Positions 1 through 7,677 of a stretch of DNA of 33,436 nucleotides are shown here, piece after piece. The notes below the pieces were generated by a model, which was not told the DNA's origin, did no database searches, and worked only from the letters and a program-made list of their open reading frames with translations. This DNA is from Anoxybacillus sp. Its GTDB lineage: Bacteria > Bacillota > Bacilli > Bacillales > Anoxybacillaceae. The stretch is from NCBI RefSeq assembly GCF_023512315.1, contig NZ_JAILZV010000015.1, positions 1-33,436 of the forward strand. The letters are read 5' to 3'. The position numbers and the translations under genes were made by a program. The number at the start of each line of letters is the position of its first letter. Position 1 is the stretch's first letter.

Positions 1-1052
1 GCACGGATGTCCAATTTTTCTTCGTTCGATACGTGCTGCTGGTAGCTTTTTAGACGCGATAAGACGACAAGCGGACTCGTTTCCGTCATGCCGTAGGCGT
101 GCACGAACGGGATGCCGTATTTTTCTTCAAAGGCGCGAATCATTCCTTTTGGCGCTGCTGAACCACCGCATAAAATGCGCGTCACACTGCGTAAATCGTA
201 CGTGCCTTTTTCCAACTCATTCAATAAGCCAAGCCAAACGGTCGGCACACCAGCCGCAAGCGTCACTTTCTCTTGTTCCATCAGTTCGGCCAATAGTTTC
301 GGCGTAAACGCTGCGCCCGGCATAACAAGCGTCGTCCCGAACCAAACCGCCGCAAACGGCAAGCCCCACGCATTCGCATGAAACATCGGCACGACTGGCA
401 GCGCCACATCCGATTCCGACAGCGCCGCGCTATCGGCAAGCCCTAGCGCCATGCTATGGAGAACGATGCCGCGATGGGAGTATAACACGCCCTTTGGATT
501 TCCAGTTGTTGCGGACGTATAGCACATCCCAGCAGGGCTATGCTCGTCAATGTCTTTGACAAAGGAAATCGGCTCGGCTTGTTGTAGCAATTCCTCATAA
601 TGATAAACAGGCGCAAGCGTCGTTTCTGGAAGCGTGGGGTCATCGGTCATAATGATAAACGTTTCGACATTTATTTCGTCTTTCACTCGTTCAATGAGCG
701 GCAGTAGGTCGTCGTCAATCAATAGTACGCGGTCGTTCGCATGATTAATAATATAGGCGATATGCTGCGGCGACAGCCGAATGTTAATCGTATGCAACAC
801 CGCCCCGATGCCTGGAATGGCAAAATACGCTTCTAAATGGCGATGATGGTTCCATGCAAACGTACCGACGCGGTCTCCTGTATGGACGCCAAGTGTTCGT
901 AACGCACTAGCAAGCTTTCTTGTACGTTCGCCAATTTCTTGATACGTATGGCGGACAAGCCCATTCTTCATCCGCGAAATGACTTGTTTTTTCGGAAAAA
1001 ACTTTTCTGCCCGTTCAAGCATTGTCGCAATATTTAATGGAACGTTCATCAT
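1..1052 (-). CDS. Acyl-CoA synthetase (AMP-forming), 3' part missing
   Basis: About 350 N-terminal residues of an adenylate-forming fatty acyl-CoA ligase; the reading frame is open to the left edge, so roughly 200 C-terminal residues are outside the window. The adenylation motif reads YTSATTGNPKGV, with Ala where the commonest form has Gly, followed by the A5-type motif YGMTETSP. It should activate a free fatty acid to acyl-CoA with ATP. The ATG at 1050-1052 is chosen because GGAGG lies 11 nt upstream; ATGs at 1049 and 1058 are in frame and also possible. The start lies inside the end of the CaiB gene (38-nt overlap), which suggests translational coupling in the same operon. Chain-length specificity cannot be read here; the sequence resembles the AlkK-like medium/long-chain group. 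Confidence 0.93.
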   Translation of the reverse strand, partial: MMNVPLNIATMLERAEKFFPKKQVISRMKNGLVRHTYQEIGERTRKLASALRTLGVHTGDRVGTFAWNHHRHLEAYFAIPGIGAVLHTINIRLSPQHIAYIINHANDRVLLIDDDLLPLIERVKDEINVETFIIMTDDPTLPETTLAPVYHYEELLQQAEPISFVKDIDEHSPAGMCYTSATTGNPKGVLYSHRGIVLHSMALGLADSAALSESDVALPVVPMFHANAWGLPFAAVWFGTTLVMPGAAFTPKLLAELMEQEKVTLAAGVPTVWLGLLNELEKGTYDLRSVTRILCGGSAAPKGMIRAFEEKYGIPFVHAYGMTETSPLVVLSRLKSYQQHVSNEEKLDIR

Positions 1053-2118
1053 ATGCATGCACTCCTCCATGTTCGTTTAGCTTTGGTGCTCGTGTACGTC
1101 TAGTAAAAAAATGTTCGTCGTAGCGGGTTGCTACTTCGATGTGGTCGTTGTCGATATGAATCATTTTTCGGTACGCGTTATTTGCAAACCACGTTTTCGC
1201 TTCATCCGTTTCGAATACCGGCGTTAAGCAACAATCGACTTGCTCGGCAAACGCAATCCATTGTTGGAACGTTTTCGTGCGAAACAACTGCTTGATTTCA
1301 AGAAACAAAGAATTACTGTCACAAGCTGCCGATAAATGTCCTTCGTACCATTCTGGCTTTTCGACTGCGTCACAAAAATTGCGCCAAAAGTGTGCTTCCA
1401 GCGCGGCAAGCGCCATATAGCGCCCGTCTTTCGTTTCGTACAAATGATACGACACAACCGTTCCAGCTAATACAGGAATCCCGTTTTTTTGCCCCGTATA
1501 GTGTTCTACTACAAAATGGTTTGTCATCATCGAAAGTAAGCCGTCGACAAGGGCAACGTCTATATAACGCCCTTCTCCCGTCCGCTCCCGAGCATACAAA
1601 GCAGCGGCAACTTGTTCGACGACATGCATGCTCGTAATGAGATCAGCAAGCGTGATCGTCGGATGAATGGGGCGGCCGTCCGCTTTCAGCTGGGCTAAAA
1701 CACCGGAAAGCGCCATATAATTTAAGTCATGACTCCCAAACGACGCATACCGGCTATGTTGACCGTAGCCGCTAATCGAACAATATACGATCGATCGGTT
1801 GAGGGCGGATACATCTTCATAGCCAAGCCCAAACTTTTTCATGACACCGGGGCGGAAACTTTCGATAACGACGTCTGCTTCGCGGATGAGCTGTTGCGCG
1901 ATTTGAACATCTTGCTCGTCCTTCAAATCGAGCGCGATGCTTTTTTTGTTTTTATTGTTCGCATCAAAAAGGTAATCATCAGCTAACTCCCGCATTCGAT
2001 CGCCTGTTTTCGGCTCGATTTTGATTACTTCCGCCCCTAAATCCGCTAAGCGAAGACTCGCAAACGGACCGGGGAGATAATGGGAAAAATCAATGACTTT
2101 TATTCCAGCAAGCAACAA
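1015..2118 (-). CDS. CaiB/BaiF family protein, alpha-methylacyl-CoA racemase-like
   Basis: A 367-aa class III CoA-transferase fold protein. The N-terminus (GIKVIDFSHYLPGPFA) and ADLGAEVIKIEP are family signatures. The segment at residues 129-135 (SHDLNYM), giving H130, and LADL with D159 match the His/Asp pair that alpha-methylacyl-CoA racemases use to invert the 2-methyl centre. CoA-transferase members instead use a catalytic Asp at a nearby position, so transferase activity is not excluded. The start is TTG at 2116-2118 behind an AGGGGGGA ribosome-binding site; the next codon is also TTG and could serve. It lies 6 nt downstream of the acyl-CoA dehydrogenase stop codon and overlaps the next synthetase, so it is the third gene of one operon. 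Confidence 0.88.
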   Translation of the reverse strand: MLLAGIKVIDFSHYLPGPFASLRLADLGAEVIKIEPKTGDRMRELADDYLFDANNKNKKSIALDLKDEQDVQIAQQLIREADVVIESFRPGVMKKFGLGYEDVSALNRSIVYCSISGYGQHSRYASFGSHDLNYMALSGVLAQLKADGRPIHPTITLADLITSMHVVEQVAAALYARERTGEGRYIDVALVDGLLSMMTNHFVVEHYTGQKNGIPVLAGTVVSYHLYETKDGRYMALAALEAHFWRNFCDAVEKPEWYEGHLSAACDSNSLFLEIKQLFRTKTFQQWIAFAEQVDCCLTPVFETDEAKTWFANNAYRKMIHIDNDHIEVATRYDEHFFTRRTRAPKLNEHGGVHAYDERSIKYCDNA

Positions 2119-2126
2119 AATCCCCC

Positions 2127-3269
2127 CTAAAGCCCAAGATGTTTCGCAATGATCATTTTCATCACTTCATTCGTGCCGGCATAAATGGCGCTCACCGGAA
2201 TATCGCGGTAACGTCTGGCAATCTCGTATTCTTCCATATAGCCATATCCTCCGTGAAGCTGCATCCCTTCCGAAGCAACACGCTTTGCCATTTCTGTCAT
2301 CCACCATTTCGCCATCGATACGTTTGCCACGACGTCTTTGCCTGCGATATGCTGTTCGATGACATCGTCAAGAAACGCGCGCCCTAACGCAATTTCCGTC
2401 GCCATTTCCGCAAGCCGAAATTGGACGGTTTGAAATTGGCTAATCGTTTTCCCAAACGCCGTACGTTCTTTCACATACCGCTTCGTTAAGTCAAACATCA
2501 CTTCTGCTGCTGTTTGTGCAGCAATCGCAACAATGAGCCGCTCTTGCTGCAATTTCTCCATTAAATAGTAAAACCCTTTTCCTTCTTCTCCAAGTAAGTT
2601 TTCCACCGGAACTTTCGCGTCGCTAAAAAATAACTCCGCTGTATCTTGGGCATGCAATCCGACTTTTTCGAGCTTCCGACCGCGTGTAAACCCCGGTGTT
2701 TCTCGCTCTACCACAAGCAAACTAATTCCTTTATGCGGCGGGTTCGCACTCGGGTTCGTTTTGCAAACGACGATGACTAAGTCCGCATGAATGCCGTTTG
2801 TAATGAACGTTTTTTGCCCGTTGACGATATAATGGTCACCTTGTTTCACCGCCGTTGTTTGGATACCTGCTAAATCAGAACCTGCGCCTGGTTCGGTCAT
2901 CGCAATGGCGGTGATGAGTTCTCCAGATACACACTTCGGTAGCCATTTCTTCTTTTGTTCTTCTGTGCCGTACGAGGCGATATACGGAACGACGATATCG
3001 TTATGCAAGCCGATGCCGACAAGGCTAGATCCTACTTTTTCTAACTCCTCATTGATAACGACTGAATAGCCGAAATCGGCACCAAATCCACCGTACGCTT
3101 CATCTACCCACGGACAAAGAAATCCGTTCTCCCCCATTTTCCGCCAAAACTCCCGTGGAATGATTCCTTGTTTTTCCCATTCCGCATAAAACGGGTACGC
3201 TTCTTTTTGCAAAAACTTTCGGAACGCCTCCCGAAAAATGTGATGTTCTTCATGCAAATAGGTTGCCAT
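2127..3269 (-). CDS. Acyl-CoA dehydrogenase, long-chain/LCAD-like active site
   Basis: A 380-aa FAD-dependent acyl-CoA dehydrogenase that introduces the 2,3-double bond of beta-oxidation. The FAD/substrate signature AMTEPGAGSD is at about residues 123-132 and the C-terminal LHGGYGYMEEY signature at 338-348. The usual C-terminal catalytic Glu of medium-chain enzymes (YEGT) is replaced: the motif is IYAGTNEV with Ala364. A Glu at residue 243, in QQERL, sits where long-chain and isovaleryl-CoA dehydrogenases carry their base. The ATG start has a GGGGAC ribosome-binding site. It lies 12 nt after the synthetase stop and 8 nt before the racemase-like gene. Electrons would pass to ETF, which is not encoded in this window. 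Substrate is inferred only. Confidence 0.93.
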   Translation of the reverse strand: MATYLHEEHHIFREAFRKFLQKEAYPFYAEWEKQGIIPREFWRKMGENGFLCPWVDEAYGGFGADFGYSVVINEELEKVGSSLVGIGLHNDIVVPYIASYGTEEQKKKWLPKCVSGELITAIAMTEPGAGSDLAGIQTTAVKQGDHYIVNGQKTFITNGIHADLVIVVCKTNPSANPPHKGISLLVVERETPGFTRGRKLEKVGLHAQDTAELFFSDAKVPVENLLGEEGKGFYYLMEKLQQERLIVAIAAQTAAEVMFDLTKRYVKERTAFGKTISQFQTVQFRLAEMATEIALGRAFLDDVIEQHIAGKDVVANVSMAKWWMTEMAKRVASEGMQLHGGYGYMEEYEIARRYRDIPVSAIYAGTNEVMKMIIAKHLGL

Positions 3270-3281
3270 GTTGTCCCCACC

Positions 3282-4841
3282 TTATGATTGCGCCATTTTT
3301 TTCATTTGTTCGCGCAATAAAAACTTTTGAATTTTTCCGCTCGCATTGCGTGGCAGTGCCTCGACAAAATAGTACGCGCGCGGTCGTTTGTACGGAGCGA
3401 GCTTGTCGCTTTGTTTACAAAACGCCTCTAATTGTTCTGTGGTAAGCTGTTGGTCTTTTTTGACGACGAAAGCAACGACTTTTTCTCCCCATAGCGCATC
3501 TGGCTCGCCAAGCACTGCGACATCAAGCACGCCTTCATGTTCGTAAAGCACGTCTTCTACTTCGCGCGGATAGACATTTTCGCCGCCGCTAATAATCATG
3601 TCATCGACGCGGTCGGCCACGTATAAATAACCGTCTTCATCCATATAGCCTAAATCGCCAGAATGATACCAGCCTTTATACATCGCTTTTTCGGTCGCAT
3701 CTTCACGGTTGTAGTAGCCAACCATCATGCATGGACCTTTAACGATAATTTCGCCAACTTGTCCCGGTGGCAAGATGTCGTCTGGGTCGGATGGACCGTC
3801 TTCGCGCGGTTTGACGATGCGAATTTCATGGTTTAAGCACGCCCGCCCAGCAGATCCGGCTTTCGTTAACTGCTCATCTTCGTACAAGAACGTAACAGCT
3901 GGTCCCATTTCCGTCATGCCGTACGCTTGGATTAAATCAATGCCTAACCGCTCTTTGCATTCTTTCACAAGCACTGGCGCCATCGGAGCGGCTCCGTATA
4001 GACCGATGCGAAGCGACGATAAATCATAATCGGATAATTTTTCTTGCAAGAGCATATTCCACATCGTCGGTGCGGCAAATAAGACGGTAATTTGTTCTTG
4101 TTCGATGACCGTTAATACTTGTTTCGGGTCGAAATGATGAACAATTACGTTTGTTGCGCCTGCATGGACGCGTGGAAGGAAGCAACAATGCAATTCCGCG
4201 CAATGGAACATTGGCGCGGTGACAAGCCCTCGCTCTGTTTCGCGAATACGCATGACCGAATTGCAAATTAAACTTTGTTCGATCATATCGCGGTGGCGAT
4301 GCATCACTCCTTTTGGCCGCCCTGTCGTTCCGCTTGTATACATAATCGCATACAAATCATTTTCGGAAACGTCGATTGCTGGAAGTTCGTTGCTTGCGCA
4401 TTGGATTTGTTCGTGATAAGAAGCAGCGTACGCTGGCACCTGTCCGTCAATGATCCAAAAAGAAATGTGTGGAAATTCCTGATGAATGGCTGTGATTTGT
4501 GGTTCGACCGCTTGTTCAAATAATACGATTTTTGGGGCAGCATCCGCTAAAATGTAAGCGATTTCTTTTGGGCGTAAACGAAAATTAATCGGGTTGAAGA
4601 CAGCGCCGATTTTGGCGCACGCAAAAAAAGCAGTCGCCAGTTCTGCCGTATTAAATAGTACAGTCGATACACGGTCTCCTTTTCGCACACCCGCTTTTAA
4701 GAAAGCGCTTGCAAGTTTGTCCACTTCTTTTGCCCATTGTTCGTACGTGTAGCGAAGGCCTGTACGAACATCAACGAGCGCTTCTTTTTTCGGGAACTTT
4801 CTTACCGTCTGTGCGAACACTTCACCAATCGTTAAATACAA
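3282..4841 (-). CDS. Long-chain acyl-CoA synthetase (AMP-forming)
   Basis: A complete 519-aa adenylate-forming acyl-CoA ligase, the first gene of the operon. The P-loop-like motif YTSGTTGRPKGV is at residues 168-179, then YGMTEMGP, the hinge-region motif YHSGDLGYMDEDGYLYVADR (with its catalytic-domain Asp), and the C-terminal NASGKIQK with the adenylation lysine at K503. It forms acyl-AMP and then acyl-CoA, feeding the dehydrogenase next door. The start is TTG at 4839-4841, supported by AGGAGG placed 8 nt upstream; no ATG nearby has a better site. Two different synthetases in one operon suggest either two chain-length classes or an unusual acid substrate. Confidence 0.93.
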   Translation of the reverse strand: MYLTIGEVFAQTVRKFPKKEALVDVRTGLRYTYEQWAKEVDKLASAFLKAGVRKGDRVSTVLFNTAELATAFFACAKIGAVFNPINFRLRPKEIAYILADAAPKIVLFEQAVEPQITAIHQEFPHISFWIIDGQVPAYAASYHEQIQCASNELPAIDVSENDLYAIMYTSGTTGRPKGVMHRHRDMIEQSLICNSVMRIRETERGLVTAPMFHCAELHCCFLPRVHAGATNVIVHHFDPKQVLTVIEQEQITVLFAAPTMWNMLLQEKLSDYDLSSLRIGLYGAAPMAPVLVKECKERLGIDLIQAYGMTEMGPAVTFLYEDEQLTKAGSAGRACLNHEIRIVKPREDGPSDPDDILPPGQVGEIIVKGPCMMVGYYNREDATEKAMYKGWYHSGDLGYMDEDGYLYVADRVDDMIISGGENVYPREVEDVLYEHEGVLDVAVLGEPDALWGEKVVAFVVKKDQQLTTEQLEAFCKQSDKLAPYKRPRAYYFVEALPRNASGKIQKFLLREQMKKMAQS

Positions 4842-4949
4842 AACAATCCCTCCTTTAATGCTTTATTTAAATAATTCTAAAAATAATGTATATTCTGATC
4901 TTTTTCTTTACATTCTCCATAAATCTGCAAAAATCCTTCTTTTATCAAG

Positions 4950-4977
4950 AAAAAAGAAAGGGAGTATTCCCTCCCTT
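4950..4977 (-). terminator. Rho-independent terminator of spoVK
   Basis: The stem AAGGGAG/CTCCCTT (4971-4977 with 4958-4964) with a 6-nt loop is followed on the minus strand by TCTTTTTTC. It overlaps the spoVK stop codon and separates spoVK from the fatty-acid operon. Confidence 0.85.
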
Positions 4978-5906
4978 CACGAGCCAATGACTAAATCGCG
5001 GTCGCGAATGAGCGTTAATTCTTTTTTATCATAACGTCCTTCATGTAAAAGGCGAACAGCTTGCTTGCGGATCGCCTTTTCAATGATGTTGCGAATATAG
5101 CGACCGTTGCTAAATTTTTTTTCTCGTTTTTCGAGCAATTCTTCGAGATGATAATACAGCTTTCGCTCTGCTTCTTTCGTTAACTCGTACTCTCGTTCGC
5201 GCACCATTTGTTTAGCGATATTCACTAATTCATCAACGGTATAATCGGGAAACTCAATCATGAGCGGAAAGCGAGACGGCAACCCTGGATTTAATGATAA
5301 AAAGTAGTCCATTTCTGCCGGATACCCTGCTAAAATGACGACTAAATCGTCGCAATAGTCTTCCATCCCTTTGACTAATGTGTCGATTGCTTCTTTGCCA
5401 AAATCTTTCTCCCCGCCACGCGCTAAAGAGTATGCTTCGTCAATAAATAAAATCCCGCCGCGTGCCTTTTTAATTAAGTCGCGCGTTTTGTTGGCGGTAT
5501 GACCGATGTATTCGCCGACTAAGTCCGCCCGTTCTGCTTCAATAAAATGCCCTTTCGATAAAACGTTCATTTGGACAAATAATTTCCCTAATAAGCGAGC
5601 AACCGTTGTTTTTCCTGTGCCAGGATTGCCTTTAAAAATCATATGAAGCGCTTGTTTGTTCGATTTCAAGCCATTTTCTTTTCGCATTTTGTCAATGTAG
5701 AGCCACGCATAAATTTCTTTTACAATTTTTTTCACATTTTCTAGCCCGATTAATTGGTCGAGCTCTTTTTGAATGTCGCGCAAAATGCTATGCTGTTCAA
5801 AATTAATGCCGTCGCTTCGTTCCTCTTTGATTACATGGTTCATCGTTTTGGCGTTTAACACGATGTTAATTTGCCCTTTTGCTTTGTTCATCGTTACTTC
5901 CGACAA
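4977..5906 (-). CDS. spoVK: Stage V sporulation protein K, AAA+ ATPase
   Basis: A 309-aa single-domain AAA+ ATPase of the CbxX/CfqX type. Walker A GNPGTGKT is at residues 93-100, Walker B ILFIDEA at 152-158, and the GLPSRFP segment carries the likely sensor/finger arginine. SpoVK acts in the mother cell during spore maturation; the precise client is unknown. The length agrees with the Bacillus family (about 320 aa). The start is TTG at 5904-5906, chosen because AGGTG lies 7 nt upstream; the first ATG (5891) has no ribosome-binding site. It follows hfq downstream of a strong terminator and so must have its own promoter; a sigma-E-like site is listed separately. Confidence 0.93.
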   Translation of the reverse strand: MSEVTMNKAKGQINIVLNAKTMNHVIKEERSDGINFEQHSILRDIQKELDQLIGLENVKKIVKEIYAWLYIDKMRKENGLKSNKQALHMIFKGNPGTGKTTVARLLGKLFVQMNVLSKGHFIEAERADLVGEYIGHTANKTRDLIKKARGGILFIDEAYSLARGGEKDFGKEAIDTLVKGMEDYCDDLVVILAGYPAEMDYFLSLNPGLPSRFPLMIEFPDYTVDELVNIAKQMVREREYELTKEAERKLYYHLEELLEKREKKFSNGRYIRNIIEKAIRKQAVRLLHEGRYDKKELTLIRDRDLVIGS

Positions 5907-5942
5907 CGATTGTCACCTCACTTTCGGTCGCCTCGCCTTTTC

Positions 5943-5972
5943 AGTATACGTTTCGTTCGATGAAATTGTGAC
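5943..5972 (-). promoter_or_regulatory. Possible sigma-E-type promoter for spoVK
   Basis: On the minus strand GTCACAAT (5965-5972), 14 bp of spacer, then CGTATACT (5943-5950), partly matching the sigma-E pattern (KMATATT, CATACAAT). The -10 box matches only 5 of 8 positions. Position (about 40 bp before the start) and the known mother-cell role of SpoVK support it. Confidence 0.35.
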
Positions 5973-6019
5973 AAATGCCTATATCTATATGTATTCACGC
6001 GAGGCCGTTACGATGAGGC

Positions 6020-6060
6020 AACAAAAACATTCGCCCGCTTAAAGAAGCGGGCGAATGTTT
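6020..6060 (-). terminator. Strong rho-independent terminator of hfq
   Basis: A perfect 16-bp stem (6045-6060 with 6025-6040) with a 4-nt loop, followed on the minus strand by TTTTTG. The hfq stop codon is part of the stem. Confidence 0.93.
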
Positions 6061-6283
6061 ATTGCATCTCTAACTGAACATTTTTTTCCGGTGCGAACGT
6101 GGAAATCGCATGCTTATAAATGAGCTGTTGCTTTCCTTGCACTTCTAAAAGCACGGTGAAATTGTCAAACCCTTTAATTAAGCCACGAAGTTGAAAGCCG
6201 TTTAACAAAAATACCGTCACTTGTGTGCCGTCTTTTCGCAATTGATTTAAAAATTGGTCTTGAATGTTGATGGATGTTTTCAT
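6059..6283 (-). CDS. hfq: RNA chaperone Hfq
   Basis: A 74-aa Sm-like protein of usual Bacillus length. Sm1 runs through the [20 protein letters not shown] region and Sm2 is the IYKHAIST motif. Hfq forms a hexameric ring that binds U-rich RNA on one face and A-rich RNA on the other; in Firmicutes its role in sRNA regulation is weaker than in enterobacteria. The start ATG at 6281-6283 is preceded by AAAGAGGAGGCC. It is 33 nt downstream of miaA, the conserved arrangement in Bacillaceae, and is probably co-transcribed with it. The gene ends inside its terminator, so there is essentially no 3' UTR beyond the hairpin. Confidence 0.97.
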   Translation of the reverse strand: MKTSINIQDQFLNQLRKDGTQVTVFLLNGFQLRGLIKGFDNFTVLLEVQGKQQLIYKHAISTFAPEKNVQLEMQ

Positions 6284-6316
6284 GAACAGGCCTCCTCTTT
6301 TTCTCTCTACCTATTT

Positions 6317-7264
6317 TTATATATTCGTCTTTCGGTACAGCTTTCCTTCTATGTATTGCAAAATTTCCTCTCGCGTTTCGTCAAACTTCTCCGAATCAGT
6401 CATATCAAACCAACGAACAGGTAGTTTATTGCGAAACCACGTCAGTTGCCGCTTGGCGTAGCGGCGCGAATTTTGCTTCAGCTGCTCGATTGCTTCCTCT
6501 AACGAAATATCCCCGGCAAAATAGGCATATAGCTCTTTATAGCCGATCGCTTGCATGGATTGGCAATCATGTAAGCCCCGGTCGTAGAGCGCTTTTACTT
6601 CGTCAAGCAACCCATTGGCAATCATTTGTTCCACTCGTTCATTAATGCGGCGATAGAGCTGCTCTCGCTCCATCGTCAAGCCAATAATGGCGACATCATA
6701 TAGAAGTTCCGGCGTTTGTGTCTTTTGCCATTCGCTCATCGTCTTTCCTGTGCAATGATAAATTTCAAGCGCGCGGATAACACGACGAACATTGCGCGGG
6801 TGAATGCGTGCGGCACTTTCTTCGTCTACGGCTTTCAACATGTGAAACAACGCCATTTCGCCGTTCGCTTCTACGAGCTTGCGCAATTTTTGCCGGTATA
6901 CTTCATCGGAAGGAGCGTCAGTAAACTGATAGTCATAAAGAACGGACTGTATATAAAGCCCCGTTCCTCCGACGATCATCGGCAACTTCCCCCGCCTTGT
7001 AATCTCCCGAATCAACGGGCGGACGAGCTGTTGAAATTCAGCGACCGAAAAAGCGTCTGCTGGGTCTTTTATATCAATTAAATGGTGCGGGATTCCTTGC
7101 ATTTCGGTAGGTGTAATTTTCGCTGTACCAATATCCATCCCGCGATACACTTGCATCGAATCGCCGCTAATAATTTCGGCATCAAGGCGCTTCGCCAGTT
7201 CGATGCTCATCTTCGTTTTCCCGACCGCCGTCGGCCCGATAAGCACGACAAGCTTCTCCTTCAT
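6317..7264 (-). CDS. miaA: tRNA dimethylallyltransferase
   Basis: A 315-aa enzyme that transfers dimethylallyl from DMAPP to N6 of A37 in tRNAs reading UNN codons. The P-loop GPTAVGKT is at residues 10-17, followed by ISGDSMQVYRGMDIGTAK, the PHHLID segment and MQAIGYKEL, all family signatures. Its product is the substrate of MiaB, also encoded in this window. The ATG at 7262-7264 is preferred over the in-frame GTG at 7271-7273: homologues usually begin with MKEKLVVL-like sequence and a GTGGTAGGG purine stretch is directly upstream. It heads a likely miaA-hfq transcript. Confidence 0.96.
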   Translation of the reverse strand: MKEKLVVLIGPTAVGKTKMSIELAKRLDAEIISGDSMQVYRGMDIGTAKITPTEMQGIPHHLIDIKDPADAFSVAEFQQLVRPLIREITRRGKLPMIVGGTGLYIQSVLYDYQFTDAPSDEVYRQKLRKLVEANGEMALFHMLKAVDEESAARIHPRNVRRVIRALEIYHCTGKTMSEWQKTQTPELLYDVAIIGLTMEREQLYRRINERVEQMIANGLLDEVKALYDRGLHDCQSMQAIGYKELYAYFAGDISLEEAIEQLKQNSRRYAKRQLTWFRNKLPVRWFDMTDSEKFDETREEILQYIEGKLYRKTNI

Positions 7265-7301
7265 CCCTACCACTTCTTTCTCTATCGTGTCACACTTATT
7301 T

Positions 7302-7307
7302 ATTATA
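7302..7307 (-). promoter_or_regulatory. Probable sigma-A -10 box for miaA-hfq
   Basis: A perfect TATAAT on the minus strand about 40 bp before the miaA start. The region 17 bp upstream is AT-rich with no good TTGACA match. Confidence 0.4.
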
Positions 7308-7350
7308 CCTAATTAAAAGAATTTTTATTATCATTCTAAATAAAAAAATG

Positions 7351-7450
7351 CAAGGCAGCCCACCTATAATGAAAGATCCCCCCCCTCCTCTGTGGGGCAC
7401 AGTCACTGAAAGGATGAGGGGAGCGACTTGAGCCAATGGGCGCTGCCTCT
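7351..7450. other. Structured intergenic element, unknown (possible RNA or MITE)
   Basis: About 100 bp that folds on itself. The outer ends GGCAGC (7354-7359) and GCTGCC (7442-7447) pair, extended by CCA/TGG. A middle stem pairs CCCCCCCTCCT (7379-7389) with AGGATGAGGGG (7411-7421), with one mismatch. An inner hairpin CTGTG-GGG-CACAG spans 7390-7402. On the minus strand the outer arm is followed by GCATTTTTTT. I recognise no known riboswitch, 6S or SRP signature. It sits between the chemoreceptor stop and the miaA promoter. It could be a small RNA, a 3' UTR processing element, or a short mobile repeat with inverted ends. Confidence 0.5.
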
Positions 7451-7677
7451 TGTTTAATTGTAAAATTTTATATTTTCTTATTTCCTCTTTAATAATGAAA
7501 GAAACGTGAAAGTAGCATCCGCGGCACAGCACACAAGTGTGTCCTTCCACTTCTCAACCACTGGAAGCAAGACTAAAACTTGCTTTGTCACTGGTCGGCT
7601 GAACAAAGAAACGAACAACATTTTAAAAATAACGGTTACTCAACAAAAAATGTTAGAGAGCATTTATATAGTGGAAA
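7451..7677. other. Gene-free spacer with hairpins downstream of the chemoreceptor gene
   Basis: No convincing coding sequence. A hairpin AAGCAAG/CTTGCTT with a 7-nt loop lies at 7565-7585, and the dyad ACACAAGTGTGT at about 7530-7541. No classical hairpin plus U-tract terminator was found immediately after the chemoreceptor stop, so its transcript may run into this spacer. Confidence 0.4.

Noticed and set aside
112-381. Plus-strand frame opposite the truncated acyl-CoA synthetase
   Set aside because: Shadow of a real gene on the other strand; the minus-strand frame has clear adenylation motifs.
4842-4949. FadR-type operator upstream of the fatty-acid operon
   Set aside because: The region is AT-rich but I found no convincing dyad or promoter hexamer pair.
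7296-7550. 84-aa reading frame over the structured intergenic element
   Set aside because: It runs through the miaA -10 box and the hairpins, has no Shine-Dalgarno and resembles no family.
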